Below, piece after piece: positions 8,267 through 16,581 of a stretch of 64,000 nt of DNA. The notes beneath the pieces were generated by a model, which worked only from the letters and a program-made list of their open reading frames with translations, was not told the DNA's origin and made no database searches. Made by a program: the position numbers and the translations under genes. Every line of letters begins with the position of its first letter. Positions within the stretch are counted from its first letter, which is position 1. The DNA comes from Lachnospiraceae bacterium (lineage in GTDB: Bacteria > Bacillota > Clostridia > Lachnospirales > Lachnospiraceae): NCBI GenBank assembly GCA_024690205.1, contig JAILCX010000006.1, positions 1 to 64,000 of the forward strand, given 5' to 3'.

Positions 8267-8607
8267 GGGCTAGTAAAGGTTTCGACAGGGAACATGCAGC
8301 TTTAGAAGCTATCCGCATGCAATGCGTTAAATGGCAAACCTAAATATAAACGCAGATTCTAGAAAATTTGCTATCGCTGCCTAAGAGCAGCTGTCCGCCT
8401 CTTTGCACCTGCACTTAGAGATACGGGCATCATCATTGCAGGAAACGACTTATACTAAGCTTTGCGTATAAGGGCGTAACATGAAGCTACCTTCGCAGGC
8501 AGGGCGTTCACCTCCGGCCGGATGAAGGGAATACCAATCGGTGAACTATGATAGTAGAAGGAGAGGGAATTGCTCTTTGGACGTGGGTTCGACTCCCACC
8601 TAGTCCA
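8267..8607 (+). ncRNA. ssrA: Transfer-messenger RNA (tmRNA)
   Basis: The one-piece tmRNA that rescues stalled ribosomes. The acceptor stem is GGGCTAG (8267-8273) paired with CTAGTCC (8600-8606), discriminator A8607; CCA is not encoded. The T-arm GTGGGTTCGACTCCCAC is at 8583-8599. The tag reading frame starts with resume codon GCA at 8334 and reads ANLNINADSRKFAIAA, stop TAA 8382-8384; the hydrophobic AIAA end is the expected protease signal. The middle part contains pseudoknot-like pairings. The 3' end overlaps antisense the last codons of a diguanylate cyclase gene. A weak promoter (TTTAAA 8231-8236, TATTTA 8254-8259) may drive it. Confidence 0.95.
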
Positions 8608-9940
8608 CTTTATAGAATGTATAAGTATTTTTACCGTTGGTTTTGGATTTATACATTGCTTCGTCGATTTTTTCGAATATGTTTGAAGTGTCTGTTATAT
8701 CCTTGCCATTTGTGATTCCTACGCTGATTGTGATACTCGGAAGTCCGTCATCAGTGTTTTCAAGTTCGTCGTTTATCTGGCCTATCTTTGATTCAATCAT
8801 TCTGCGACTCATTCCACCTGAATGAACCATGAATATAACAAATTCATCGCCACCTATACGGCATATGCAGTCGTCATCTCTAAAGACCTTCGTTAATATG
8901 TTGACCAATTTGATAAGTATCTTGTCTCCTGTTTCGTGACCATATGTATCATTGATGTTTTTGAAATTATCAACGTCTAACAGCATCATATAGGAGTTTT
9001 TAAGGTCCAGAACTGATAATAGATAATCATAACCCATGCGGTTATATGCTCCGGTCAGTTCATCATGCGAGGCCTGATAGTTTAATCGCTCAATGCTTGA
9101 TTTGTTTTTTAGAAACATCTTATTGTAAGCATTAGCCAGATATCTGAATTCATTTGATCCTTTTTCGGGAATAGGACAATCTTCCCTGATCCGCTCAATT
9201 GCATTTAATACCGGATTGATAGCAAGACGTGTGGTTAACCACAGTGTAAAGAAAATATACAGAGCCTGGATCACAATAGCAGTACGAGAGATCTTCATTT
9301 CGCGGTCAAGAGCATCATATGCGGACGCTTCGGTCTCTATGGCAAGCTTATCAATCTCATCAAGGCTTGCTTGCATATCGGATCTGATACGGTCTTTCTG
9401 CTCGTAATAAGAATCATTAAGAACAACCTCAGTAGCCTTCCTTATCTTATCTTCCGGTGAAAGAGCGGCATCTTCTTCGCTAAGTTTGATACCGCGAAGC
9501 ATATCCGGGTAGTCGGTTATACCCTTTGCGTCTACAACGAGTTTCATTGCGTAGTATTCCGTATCCATGAGTTTTATGGAATTATCCATAGCTTCGGATA
9601 ACTGCTCAAGAGCAGAATCCGCCCTTTCATCAGTTGCCATTTTGGTAACGGCTTCCTCGCGTCGTTTTGATTCAAATGCTTCGGTGAAATAATTATTTAG
9701 AAAGCGCACATCCCCCCTAATGGTAAACCGCTGAACCTGTTCGGTCAGATAATCAGAAGCATTCATCAGTTCGTGAGCTGCATTTTGAAGATCGGAATAC
9801 TGCTTGGAGGCATCAATAACCCTATTAAATGTATTTGACAAGCGGAATGTTGAATATATGATAGTTCCAGAAAAGATAACTGTTATGACAACAAGCCAGA
9901 TATGAACTACTCTGTGTGAAATTCCTTTTCTTTTTCTCAT
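8600..9940 (-). CDS. Membrane diguanylate cyclase (GGDEF)
   Basis: A 446-residue enzyme predicted to make c-di-GMP from GTP. It has one membrane helix at 11-31, a helical extracytoplasmic sensor region, a second helix near 215-235, a short HAMP-like linker, and a GGDEF domain (about 285-443). The active-site motif is intact, GGDEF at 363-367. A product-inhibition I-site RxxD is present at 354-357, exactly five residues before GGDEF, so feedback control is likely. No phosphodiesterase domain is attached. It is the last of three minus-strand genes with 15-base gaps, downstream of two hybrid kinases. Its TAG stop (8600-8602 on the plus strand) lies in the tmRNA acceptor stem. Confidence 0.9.
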   Translation of the reverse strand: MRKRKGISHRVVHIWLVVITVIFSGTIIYSTFRLSNTFNRVIDASKQYSDLQNAAHELMNASDYLTEQVQRFTIRGDVRFLNNYFTEAFESKRREEAVTKMATDERADSALEQLSEAMDNSIKLMDTEYYAMKLVVDAKGITDYPDMLRGIKLSEEDAALSPEDKIRKATEVVLNDSYYEQKDRIRSDMQASLDEIDKLAIETEASAYDALDREMKISRTAIVIQALYIFFTLWLTTRLAINPVLNAIERIREDCPIPEKGSNEFRYLANAYNKMFLKNKSSIERLNYQASHDELTGAYNRMGYDYLLSVLDLKNSYMMLLDVDNFKNINDTYGHETGDKILIKLVNILTKVFRDDDCICRIGGDEFVIFMVHSGGMSRRMIESKIGQINDELENTDDGLPSITISVGITNGKDITDTSNIFEKIDEAMYKSKTNGKNTYTFYKVD

Positions 9941-9955
9941 AAATATCGCCGAGAA

Positions 9956-12571
9956 TTATTGATCGCCTATAAGTTTATCCTCAGACAGGTATTTGAGTAT
10001 CATATCTTCAAGACGCTCAAAATTAACAGGCTTTGACAGATAATCTGTAAAGCCGCTGTCCAGATAGAATTCACGGGCACCCGATATTGCATTTGCCGTA
10101 AGGCAGATGATAGGGGTGTCATTATTTATATTATCGGTATTTTCCTTAAATTTCTTTAGAGTTTCAACGCCGTCCATATGCGGCATCATGTGATCGAGGA
10201 ATATAATATCATATTTATTTTTTAAAGCTAATTCGATACAGGCCATTCCGTTATCAGCTGTATCTATATCAATTCCGGTTTTTTTAAGAAGACCTTTAAA
10301 TACAGTAAGATTGATTGGGGTATCATCGACAACAAGGATTCGGGCATTTTGTGCTTTGAACTTAGGCAGGTAATTGGTCTCTTTGTCAGTAAACTTATTA
10401 AATTGATCCTTATAATCACCGATAGGCTCCCAGTCAGATACTGTCTGTATAAGGTCAAACCAGAAAACGGAACCCACACCATATTCGCTTTCGACATTCA
10501 ATTTGCTGCCCATCATTTCAAGCAGGTTACTTGTAATGGACATTCCAAGGCCCGTGCCTTCTATATTTCTGTTACGCTTTTCATCGATCCTTTCAAACTT
10601 GACAAACAGCTTATCAAGATTTTCTTTCTTTATACCGATTCCGGTATCCTTTACCGATACTCTTAAGGAAATGCTGTCAGGATGTTCTTCGGACTTTGTA
10701 TGTTTGACGGAGATTGAAACGCTTCCTTTTTCGGTATACTTAGCGGCATTTGTGAGAATATTCGTGATGATCTGTTTGATCCTTATTTCATCGCCGTACA
10801 ATACGGAAGGAATGGTCGGGTCAATATCAAGTATAAGTTCAAGACCTTTAGCATCCATTCTTGCTTTTATCATATTAATAAGATCATTTAAAAGAGATGA
10901 TATCTGATAATCTGTGGGGATTATCTCCATCTTTCCGGATTCGATCTTAGAAAAATCGAGGATATCATTGATAAGGATTAAAAGAGAATTCCCGGCACTT
11001 TTAATATTCTGGGAATAAGTGATGATATTGGGATCATCGGTTTCACGAAGTATCATTTCATTCATCCCGAGCACGGCATTAATAGGAGTTCTTATCTCAT
11101 GGGACATATTTGAAAGAAATGCTGACTTTGCTTCGTTTGCGGCAACAGCCTGTTCGGATTTATTGATAAGCCTTTCTCTTTCAATCTTTTCTTTGGTTAT
11201 ATTCTCAAGCATCCAAAGAACATGGGATATCCTTCCGTCTTTGGTCCTTTCGGATACGATCAACCTTGCTCTGACCCAGATGTTTCCATAGCTTAAGTAT
11301 TCGAGGGTCGCATTGTTGGTACCATACATACGATCATCTATCGTTGAAAGATCGGTAAAGTCTATAGCCATCTGTTTTGTGGGACTTTCAGGCAGGCCCT
11401 TCATAATATTCAAGAAGACTTCTTTCATATTATGATCAACGGAAGCAACCGCATTGGAGATCGCGGGATTTACATTTTTGATCTCAACGACCGAATTATT
11501 TATAACATCAAGATCACACAGTGACATGTAAATATCGGCAGAAGATAAGAGAAGTGACTGGAGCCTGGAATTAAGGACATCTTTTTTTCCTGATCTGAAC
11601 ATGATCACAGCAAATACTATAAAAATAAGCAGGATAGAAGATATACTAAGAAGCATTATGATGGTAAGCGGCTTAAAGATGACATCATTATCCGCGATAG
11701 ATATCCCGTACCAACCGGCAGCAATCTCAACGGCAAAAACCGTATAATTATGTTTCTTATATGTCATATGAAAGAAGTTTCCGTCATTGACAGAAATCAG
11801 CCTATATGCATATGAACCGACAGAATCTGTATACTCGGAATAATCAATACCCAGTTGGGAAGGATCTGAATGACCTACGACAAAGCCGGATGAAGTAACT
11901 ACCATCGTTATGGTTGAACTATTATCTCTGAGGTTACTTTCTATTATCTCCTGTATCCTTTCAAGTGTAACATCCAGCGCCACAACACCTTCGTTATGAG
12001 GCGTTGATTTTGCCAATGTCATAACGACCTCGCCGGTGTAAAGATCCAGATAAGGATCAACTAAAGCAATCTCACCATTGTGATTGATGGCTTCTTTGTA
12101 CCATGGTCTTTCGGTCGGAATAAAATCATCTCCAGGCTCCCATTCCAAACCATCATAGAAATTACCATCAATATATGCATATAATCCGGTAGAATTCGGG
12201 ACTATTGAACTGTTGATTATTTTGGTTTCGTCAATAAGATATTCACGGAAGGCTTCCTCAGGTTCGCCATCATGGAGCATTTTGTCTATTGTATATGTTG
12301 AAATATTAAGAGCATCAGTTGCAGATGAAAGATACAGAGCAACTTCTTCTGCGGTACGCCCCGCATTCAGCTGACCGTTTTCATAAATGCTTTTTCTTGC
12401 ATAATCAGTCAAAAGTGAATTGTAGATGATTATGATCGTAGCAAACAACAAAGCCAAAACAGGAAAAATGGCTGCCTTTTCGCTTCCGTAATAATGCAGG
12501 ACGTCTTTTACGGAGACTTTCTTCTCTTTTAATCGATTTGGAGATTTGGTTTCAGTAGTATTATTCTGCAT
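9956..12571 (-). CDS. Hybrid sensor histidine kinase with dCache-type sensor and receiver
   Basis: An 871-residue membrane kinase. A helix at 33-52 and another at 302-324 bracket an extracytoplasmic Cache-like sensor; the segment with RPWYKEA near 155-161 and VDPYLDLYTGEVVMTLA is typical of dCache ligand sensors. Then come a linker resembling PAS, a HisKA domain with phospho-acceptor His491 (SNMSHEIRTP), an HATPase domain with the usual Gly boxes (DTGIGI, GTGLGMSI), and a C-terminal receiver with Asp793 (IIFLDHMMPHMDG) and Lys of LSKP. No output domain is attached, so phosphate should pass on to another protein or act on the neighbouring cyclase. Middle gene of the minus-strand operon. Confidence 0.9.
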   Translation of the reverse strand: MQNNTTETKSPNRLKEKKVSVKDVLHYYGSEKAAIFPVLALLFATIIIIYNSLLTDYARKSIYENGQLNAGRTAEEVALYLSSATDALNISTYTIDKMLHDGEPEEAFREYLIDETKIINSSIVPNSTGLYAYIDGNFYDGLEWEPGDDFIPTERPWYKEAINHNGEIALVDPYLDLYTGEVVMTLAKSTPHNEGVVALDVTLERIQEIIESNLRDNSSTITMVVTSSGFVVGHSDPSQLGIDYSEYTDSVGSYAYRLISVNDGNFFHMTYKKHNYTVFAVEIAAGWYGISIADNDVIFKPLTIIMLLSISSILLIFIVFAVIMFRSGKKDVLNSRLQSLLLSSADIYMSLCDLDVINNSVVEIKNVNPAISNAVASVDHNMKEVFLNIMKGLPESPTKQMAIDFTDLSTIDDRMYGTNNATLEYLSYGNIWVRARLIVSERTKDGRISHVLWMLENITKEKIERERLINKSEQAVAANEAKSAFLSNMSHEIRTPINAVLGMNEMILRETDDPNIITYSQNIKSAGNSLLILINDILDFSKIESGKMEIIPTDYQISSLLNDLINMIKARMDAKGLELILDIDPTIPSVLYGDEIRIKQIITNILTNAAKYTEKGSVSISVKHTKSEEHPDSISLRVSVKDTGIGIKKENLDKLFVKFERIDEKRNRNIEGTGLGMSITSNLLEMMGSKLNVESEYGVGSVFWFDLIQTVSDWEPIGDYKDQFNKFTDKETNYLPKFKAQNARILVVDDTPINLTVFKGLLKKTGIDIDTADNGMACIELALKNKYDIIFLDHMMPHMDGVETLKKFKENTDNINNDTPIICLTANAISGAREFYLDSGFTDYLSKPVNFERLEDMILKYLSEDKLIGDQ

Positions 12572-12586
12572 AGCTCATATTGCAAT

Positions 12587-14791
12587 CTATCGTATCTTAT
12601 CTGACGGCAGATTTGCTTTTAATGTATTTTCCAGTTGCTCACTTTTTATGGGTTTTGAAAGGTATCCGGCAAAGCCGATTTTTTTGTATTCTTCTTCAGC
12701 TCCTTCAAGAGCGTTGGCTGTAAGCATAATAACGGGAGTGTCGGTATTTGCTCCTTCGACGCTTATTTTTTTAAATACTTCAACACCGTCAGGTTCAGGC
12801 ATTCTGTGATCGAGGAGTATAAGATCATATTTTATCTTAAGGCATTTGTCGATCGCTTCATTTCCGCCGGCAGCCTTATCTACATGGATAAGAGTCTTTT
12901 TAAGAAGAGCTTCCGCAACTTTAAGATTGAGCGGCACATCATCGACGATAAGTATATTTGCATCGGGAGCGGTAAAGCTTTCCTTGTATTCTTGCTGCTC
13001 TATGTACTTTGTATTTTGATATGTTCCTGATGGAGTGCTGTCTATAACTTCCTGAGGAAGGATTACGGCAAAACAGCTTCCCTTACCGGGGGTGCTTTCA
13101 ACTTCAATCTTTCCGTTCATAAGATCAACGAGATTCTTTGTTATGGCAAGACCAAGGCCCGTGCCCTGGATCGTGGCATTCTGTTTTTCGTTTATCCTCT
13201 TGAACGCATCAAAAAGATATGCGACATCCTCTTTAGCGATACCTTTTCCCGTGTCAGTAACCTTTACACAAAGGTCGATCCGGTCCTTATCAGTATTATT
13301 GAATGAAACATCAATGGTAACTCCGCCTTGGTCCGTGTATTTTATGGCGTTTGATACTAAGTTTGAGACTATCTGTTTTATATGCTGTATATCACCCATT
13401 AAAAGACGCGGAAGATCCTCAGCACATTTGATATTAAGATAAAGATCTTTGGCGCCTGCAGCCTGCCAGAAGAAGTCATTGCACTCGTGAATGAGTTTAT
13501 GCGGCTCGTATTCAACAGGGATAACCTCCATCCTGTTAGCCTCGATCTTTGAAAAATCAAGTATATCGTTTATGAGATTAAGAAGCGTATCTCCCGATGT
13601 TCTGATGTTTTGGGCATATTCTTTGATGAGGGCATCGTCAGTGGACCGAAGGATCATCTCATTCATTCCAAGGACGGAATTAAGAGGGGTCCTTATTTCG
13701 TGTGACATGTTGGCAAGGAACGTACTTTTTGCCTGATTTGCCTTGTCGGCATTTTCACGGGCCTGTTTTATCTCGCGCAGATAATATTCGGCTTCGGTTG
13801 TATCTTCTATAAGGAAGTATGAACCGATGTTACGCCCTTTTTGATCTGTCAGGTTGTTGTATTTTATCCTGTAGTTTTCGGCCTTTATTCCGTGCTGCTT
13901 TACATAGTCGGCTTCGCCGAAAGACTTGTTGGCGCTTTTAAGAATGTCAATGACAGATGAAAGAGGCTCCATATCAAGTGTAAACTTGCCTGTTTCATGG
14001 TTGAATTTTGATCTTGAGTATTTGTTTGCGTATATGCAGTCATTGGAAAGGTCGAAGATGATAAGGCCTTCATTCATATCATCAACGGCTCTGCCTATGG
14101 CAGAAATAAGAAGATTTCTGGGAACAAATACGGCTATGGAAAAATAGATCAAAGTTGCAGCTACTGCATAAAAGATAACGGAAGCATCAAGGACAAGGCC
14201 GAATGCCATATAGATCACATTTAATACAACGACCAGTATAAGAACCGACAGTATCATTATGTACTTTGTACGGTAAAAACTATAAGTTTTTTTGATCTTA
14301 AGCACTATGAAAAACAGCGCAAAGAGGATGGCGATATAATCAACTGCCAGATGGATATAGTAGACGGTATTAAATGATGTCTGATAAAAAACCGAGCCTG
14401 AAGAATCGGTTATTTCATAAATACTGAAGCAATGTTTGAATATCAGATTTAAGACAAGTGATATTGAGTCGGCCGCCATGACGGAAGCCGCAATGGGAGA
14501 TAAGAAAAAAAGCTCTTTTGAATGCTCCGTATAGTAGATGCAAAAGCCTGTAAGACAATAAAGTATCCAGTCAATGGAAATAAAGTAAAGGATGTAGGAA
14601 GTTTCTGCCATGAGAGGATTTATCGAGAGCGCAATAAAGATATTGGCGATTATGGCAACTATGCCGGCGATAAGAGTACTTTTGAGCCATTTTGCATAGT
14701 TTTCCTGTATCTTTGCGCATGCTTTAAGAGTGAATATCATGTCGGTGATAGCCAGGATGAATACTATGACATAGACAGATTTAGTATACAT
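12587..14791 (-). CDS. Hybrid sensor histidine kinase with 7TM-type N-terminus, PAS and receiver
   Basis: A 734-residue kinase. About seven hydrophobic helices fill residues 4-225, like the N-terminal seven-TM histidine-kinase sensor module. A PAS-like region follows (about 232-335, with EGLIIFDLSNDCIYANKYS). HisKA has His364 (ANMSHEIRTPLNSVLGMNE), then HATPase (DTGKGI, GTGLGLAI), and a receiver with Asp661 (LILLDHRMPEPDG). Kinase and receiver parts closely resemble those of the next gene, so the two probably arose by duplication with exchange of the sensor. It is the first gene of the minus-strand operon. Confidence 0.9.
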   Translation of the reverse strand: MYTKSVYVIVFILAITDMIFTLKACAKIQENYAKWLKSTLIAGIVAIIANIFIALSINPLMAETSYILYFISIDWILYCLTGFCIYYTEHSKELFFLSPIAASVMAADSISLVLNLIFKHCFSIYEITDSSGSVFYQTSFNTVYYIHLAVDYIAILFALFFIVLKIKKTYSFYRTKYIMILSVLILVVVLNVIYMAFGLVLDASVIFYAVAATLIYFSIAVFVPRNLLISAIGRAVDDMNEGLIIFDLSNDCIYANKYSRSKFNHETGKFTLDMEPLSSVIDILKSANKSFGEADYVKQHGIKAENYRIKYNNLTDQKGRNIGSYFLIEDTTEAEYYLREIKQARENADKANQAKSTFLANMSHEIRTPLNSVLGMNEMILRSTDDALIKEYAQNIRTSGDTLLNLINDILDFSKIEANRMEVIPVEYEPHKLIHECNDFFWQAAGAKDLYLNIKCAEDLPRLLMGDIQHIKQIVSNLVSNAIKYTDQGGVTIDVSFNNTDKDRIDLCVKVTDTGKGIAKEDVAYLFDAFKRINEKQNATIQGTGLGLAITKNLVDLMNGKIEVESTPGKGSCFAVILPQEVIDSTPSGTYQNTKYIEQQEYKESFTAPDANILIVDDVPLNLKVAEALLKKTLIHVDKAAGGNEAIDKCLKIKYDLILLDHRMPEPDGVEVFKKISVEGANTDTPVIMLTANALEGAEEEYKKIGFAGYLSKPIKSEQLENTLKANLPSDKIR

Positions 14792-14820
14792 AAAGCAAAA
14801 TACTCCTTATCCTTGACAGA

Positions 14821-14850
14821 ATTATACTATTTTTTGGTGCATAATAACAG
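14821..14850 (-). promoter_or_regulatory. Candidate promoter of the kinase-cyclase operon
   Basis: Minus strand: -10 TATAAT (plus 14821-14826), an 18-base spacer, weak -35 CTGTTA (plus 14845-14850). It lies 30 bases before the start codon and back-to-back with the promoter of the plus-strand gene. Confidence 0.4.
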
Positions 14851-14856
14851 ATGGAA

Positions 14857-14865
14857 TGCTATAAT
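14857..14865 (+). promoter_or_regulatory. Extended -10 promoter of the zinc-ribbon protein gene
   Basis: TGC followed by a perfect TATAAT (14860-14865). A convincing -35 is lacking (GTGCAT at 14837-14842), as is usual for extended -10 promoters. The start codon is 46 bases downstream. Confidence 0.5.
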
Positions 14866-14911
14866 ATAGCAGTTAATATTCAAACAAACACGTATTTTTG
14901 AGGAGATTATT

Positions 14912-16558
14912 ATGTTTTGTACTAATTGTGGAGCTAAAGTAGAAGATGGCGCTCTTTTCTGCACAAATTGTGGAGCAAAGCTTGAACCTGCAGAGAATAC
15001 TGTAAGTAAAGTTGCTGCAGAAGATACCGGTATCAATACGGATGCACCTGTTGTCGAGGAACCCGTGGCTGCCGAGCCTTTGCCCGTAAGCGAACCACAG
15101 CCTGTAAGCAAGCCTCAGCCCATAAGCGAACCCCAGCCCGTAAACGAACCTCAGCCGGTTCCGGCTTCCGTTCCTTCTTCAACGAGCGATTCAGGAAACA
15201 ACGGAAACAAGAAGACAGGTATTTTGATCGGAATTATCGTAGGAGCGGTAGTTCTTATCGCTGCCATTGTCTGTCTTTGCATATTCATCCTTGGTAATAA
15301 CGACAGCAAATCTTCAAAGAAGAACAAGGCTGAGACCGAGGAATCCGACGATAAGGAAGATAAGAAGAAAGACAAGAAAAAGGACAAGGATAAAGATAAG
15401 GACGATTCCGACGACGATTCAGACGATAAGGATAAAAGTTCAAAGAAGAAAAAGAAGGATAAGGACGCTGATAACAAAGAAAAGAAGGATCCCGATACGG
15501 TAGTTTCGGGAGAACTCCTTGAACTTGATTCTTCATACAAAAAGTTCTCTGATCTTATAGCCGTTTCTTCAGATGAGAAAGAAGAACTCAGCTTATTTAC
15601 GAATGATTATTCAGTCATTAACTGGACTGAGGAATATGATATAGCAGGTTCGGGACTTGTATTGTCTCTTGCCTCATTTGAATATTATGACAGTCCGATG
15701 TATGTCTACTGTATCAGTAACACACGCGCCGAAACCCTTGATTTCTATGGAGATATCACTGCATTAAATTCATCAAAAAGTTCGGTGGGCGATGGTTATG
15801 CATCTACGGAACAGCTTTGTTACGGAAGCAGCTTCGTAGGTACGATACCCTGCACCGGAGATGTTGATGATTTCGAGATTGATTTTTCTGTAAGATTAGC
15901 TGACGGAACCGAAGAAGGTCATTGGGAAGCAGACTGGGCACTTGATACCAAGTCATCATATTCCCCTGTATTTAAATACGATATGTTCAACTATACGGAT
16001 ATAACTTATTCAGTCGGATACCTTTATGTATTCCCTGTTGACGAAAACGGTAACGTTTTGGGATATGGATATGATTATCCTTCTTTGATGATAAAGCCCG
16101 ATCAGGATACGGAAGGTGAATTAAGCGTATATACGGATGATGTTGCAAGCATAAAGACTGTTGCAATGTTTGCCACGACCAAGAATCTTTCTGATGATGA
16201 TCTTTATGTTGATGAAAACGGTAACGGTTACTTTGAATCCGAAAACGGTGATCTGCTTTATATAAGGGATAACGGCGACGGAACCTGTGGTGTTTACCTT
16301 AAGATCAAGGGATCAAAGAAAGAATACGAATACATCGATCCTGCTTCAAACATGACAGCCGATTCGTTAAACCTTTATGATCATTCATCGGGTGACATGA
16401 TAGGAACCGTATATTTCTATCAGGAAAACTGCTATGCATATATATATGAGCCCGGTAATGATGAGATAGAACAGGATGCAGATTTCTATTTTACAAAGAC
16501 CGAATATAACGAGAACGACATTAAGACATATTCAAAAGCAATCGACAAGAAAAAATAA
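14912..16558 (+). CDS. Zinc-ribbon membrane-anchored protein with charged linker
   Basis: A 548-residue protein of unknown role. The N-terminus has two CxxC pairs (MFCTNCGAKVEDGALFCTNC) forming a cytoplasmic zinc ribbon. A Pro-rich segment with about five near-repeats of V-S-E-P-Q-P follows (residues 50-85), then one membrane helix (about 102-130), a highly charged Lys/Asp low-complexity linker (about 135-195), and an extracellular region of some 350 residues rich in Asp, Tyr and Ser. The ribbon and single helix would place the large C-terminal domain outside. Such zinc-ribbon/TM proteins are common in Lachnospiraceae, with no known function. GAGGAG precedes the ATG. It is followed 23 bases later by glmS, which may just be a neighbour. 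Confidence 0.7.
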   Translation: MFCTNCGAKVEDGALFCTNCGAKLEPAENTVSKVAAEDTGINTDAPVVEEPVAAEPLPVSEPQPVSKPQPISEPQPVNEPQPVPASVPSSTSDSGNNGNKKTGILIGIIVGAVVLIAAIVCLCIFILGNNDSKSSKKNKAETEESDDKEDKKKDKKKDKDKDKDDSDDDSDDKDKSSKKKKKDKDADNKEKKDPDTVVSGELLELDSSYKKFSDLIAVSSDEKEELSLFTNDYSVINWTEEYDIAGSGLVLSLASFEYYDSPMYVYCISNTRAETLDFYGDITALNSSKSSVGDGYASTEQLCYGSSFVGTIPCTGDVDDFEIDFSVRLADGTEEGHWEADWALDTKSSYSPVFKYDMFNYTDITYSVGYLYVFPVDENGNVLGYGYDYPSLMIKPDQDTEGELSVYTDDVASIKTVAMFATTKNLSDDDLYVDENGNGYFESENGDLLYIRDNGDGTCGVYLKIKGSKKEYEYIDPASNMTADSLNLYDHSSGDMIGTVYFYQENCYAYIYEPGNDEIEQDADFYFTKTEYNENDIKTYSKAIDKKK

Positions 16559-16581
16559 AAATGTGATCGGAGGAATTTTCA

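Noticed and set aside
8590-8630. Integration site (att) at the tmRNA 3' end
   Set aside because: No integrase gene and no second copy of the ssrA end was seen near the operon, so integration stays a possibility only.
10349-11291. Plus-strand frames inside the hybrid kinase gene
   Set aside because: They are shadows of an intact 871-residue kinase with all domains in order.
15151-15540. Ser/Leu-rich frames antisense to the Lys/Asp linker
   Set aside because: They are the mirror image of a low-complexity KDK/DD coding stretch.
16559-16581. glmS ribozyme upstream of glmS
   Set aside because: Only 23 bases separate the genes, far too few for the roughly 150-base ribozyme, and no similar sequence is seen.
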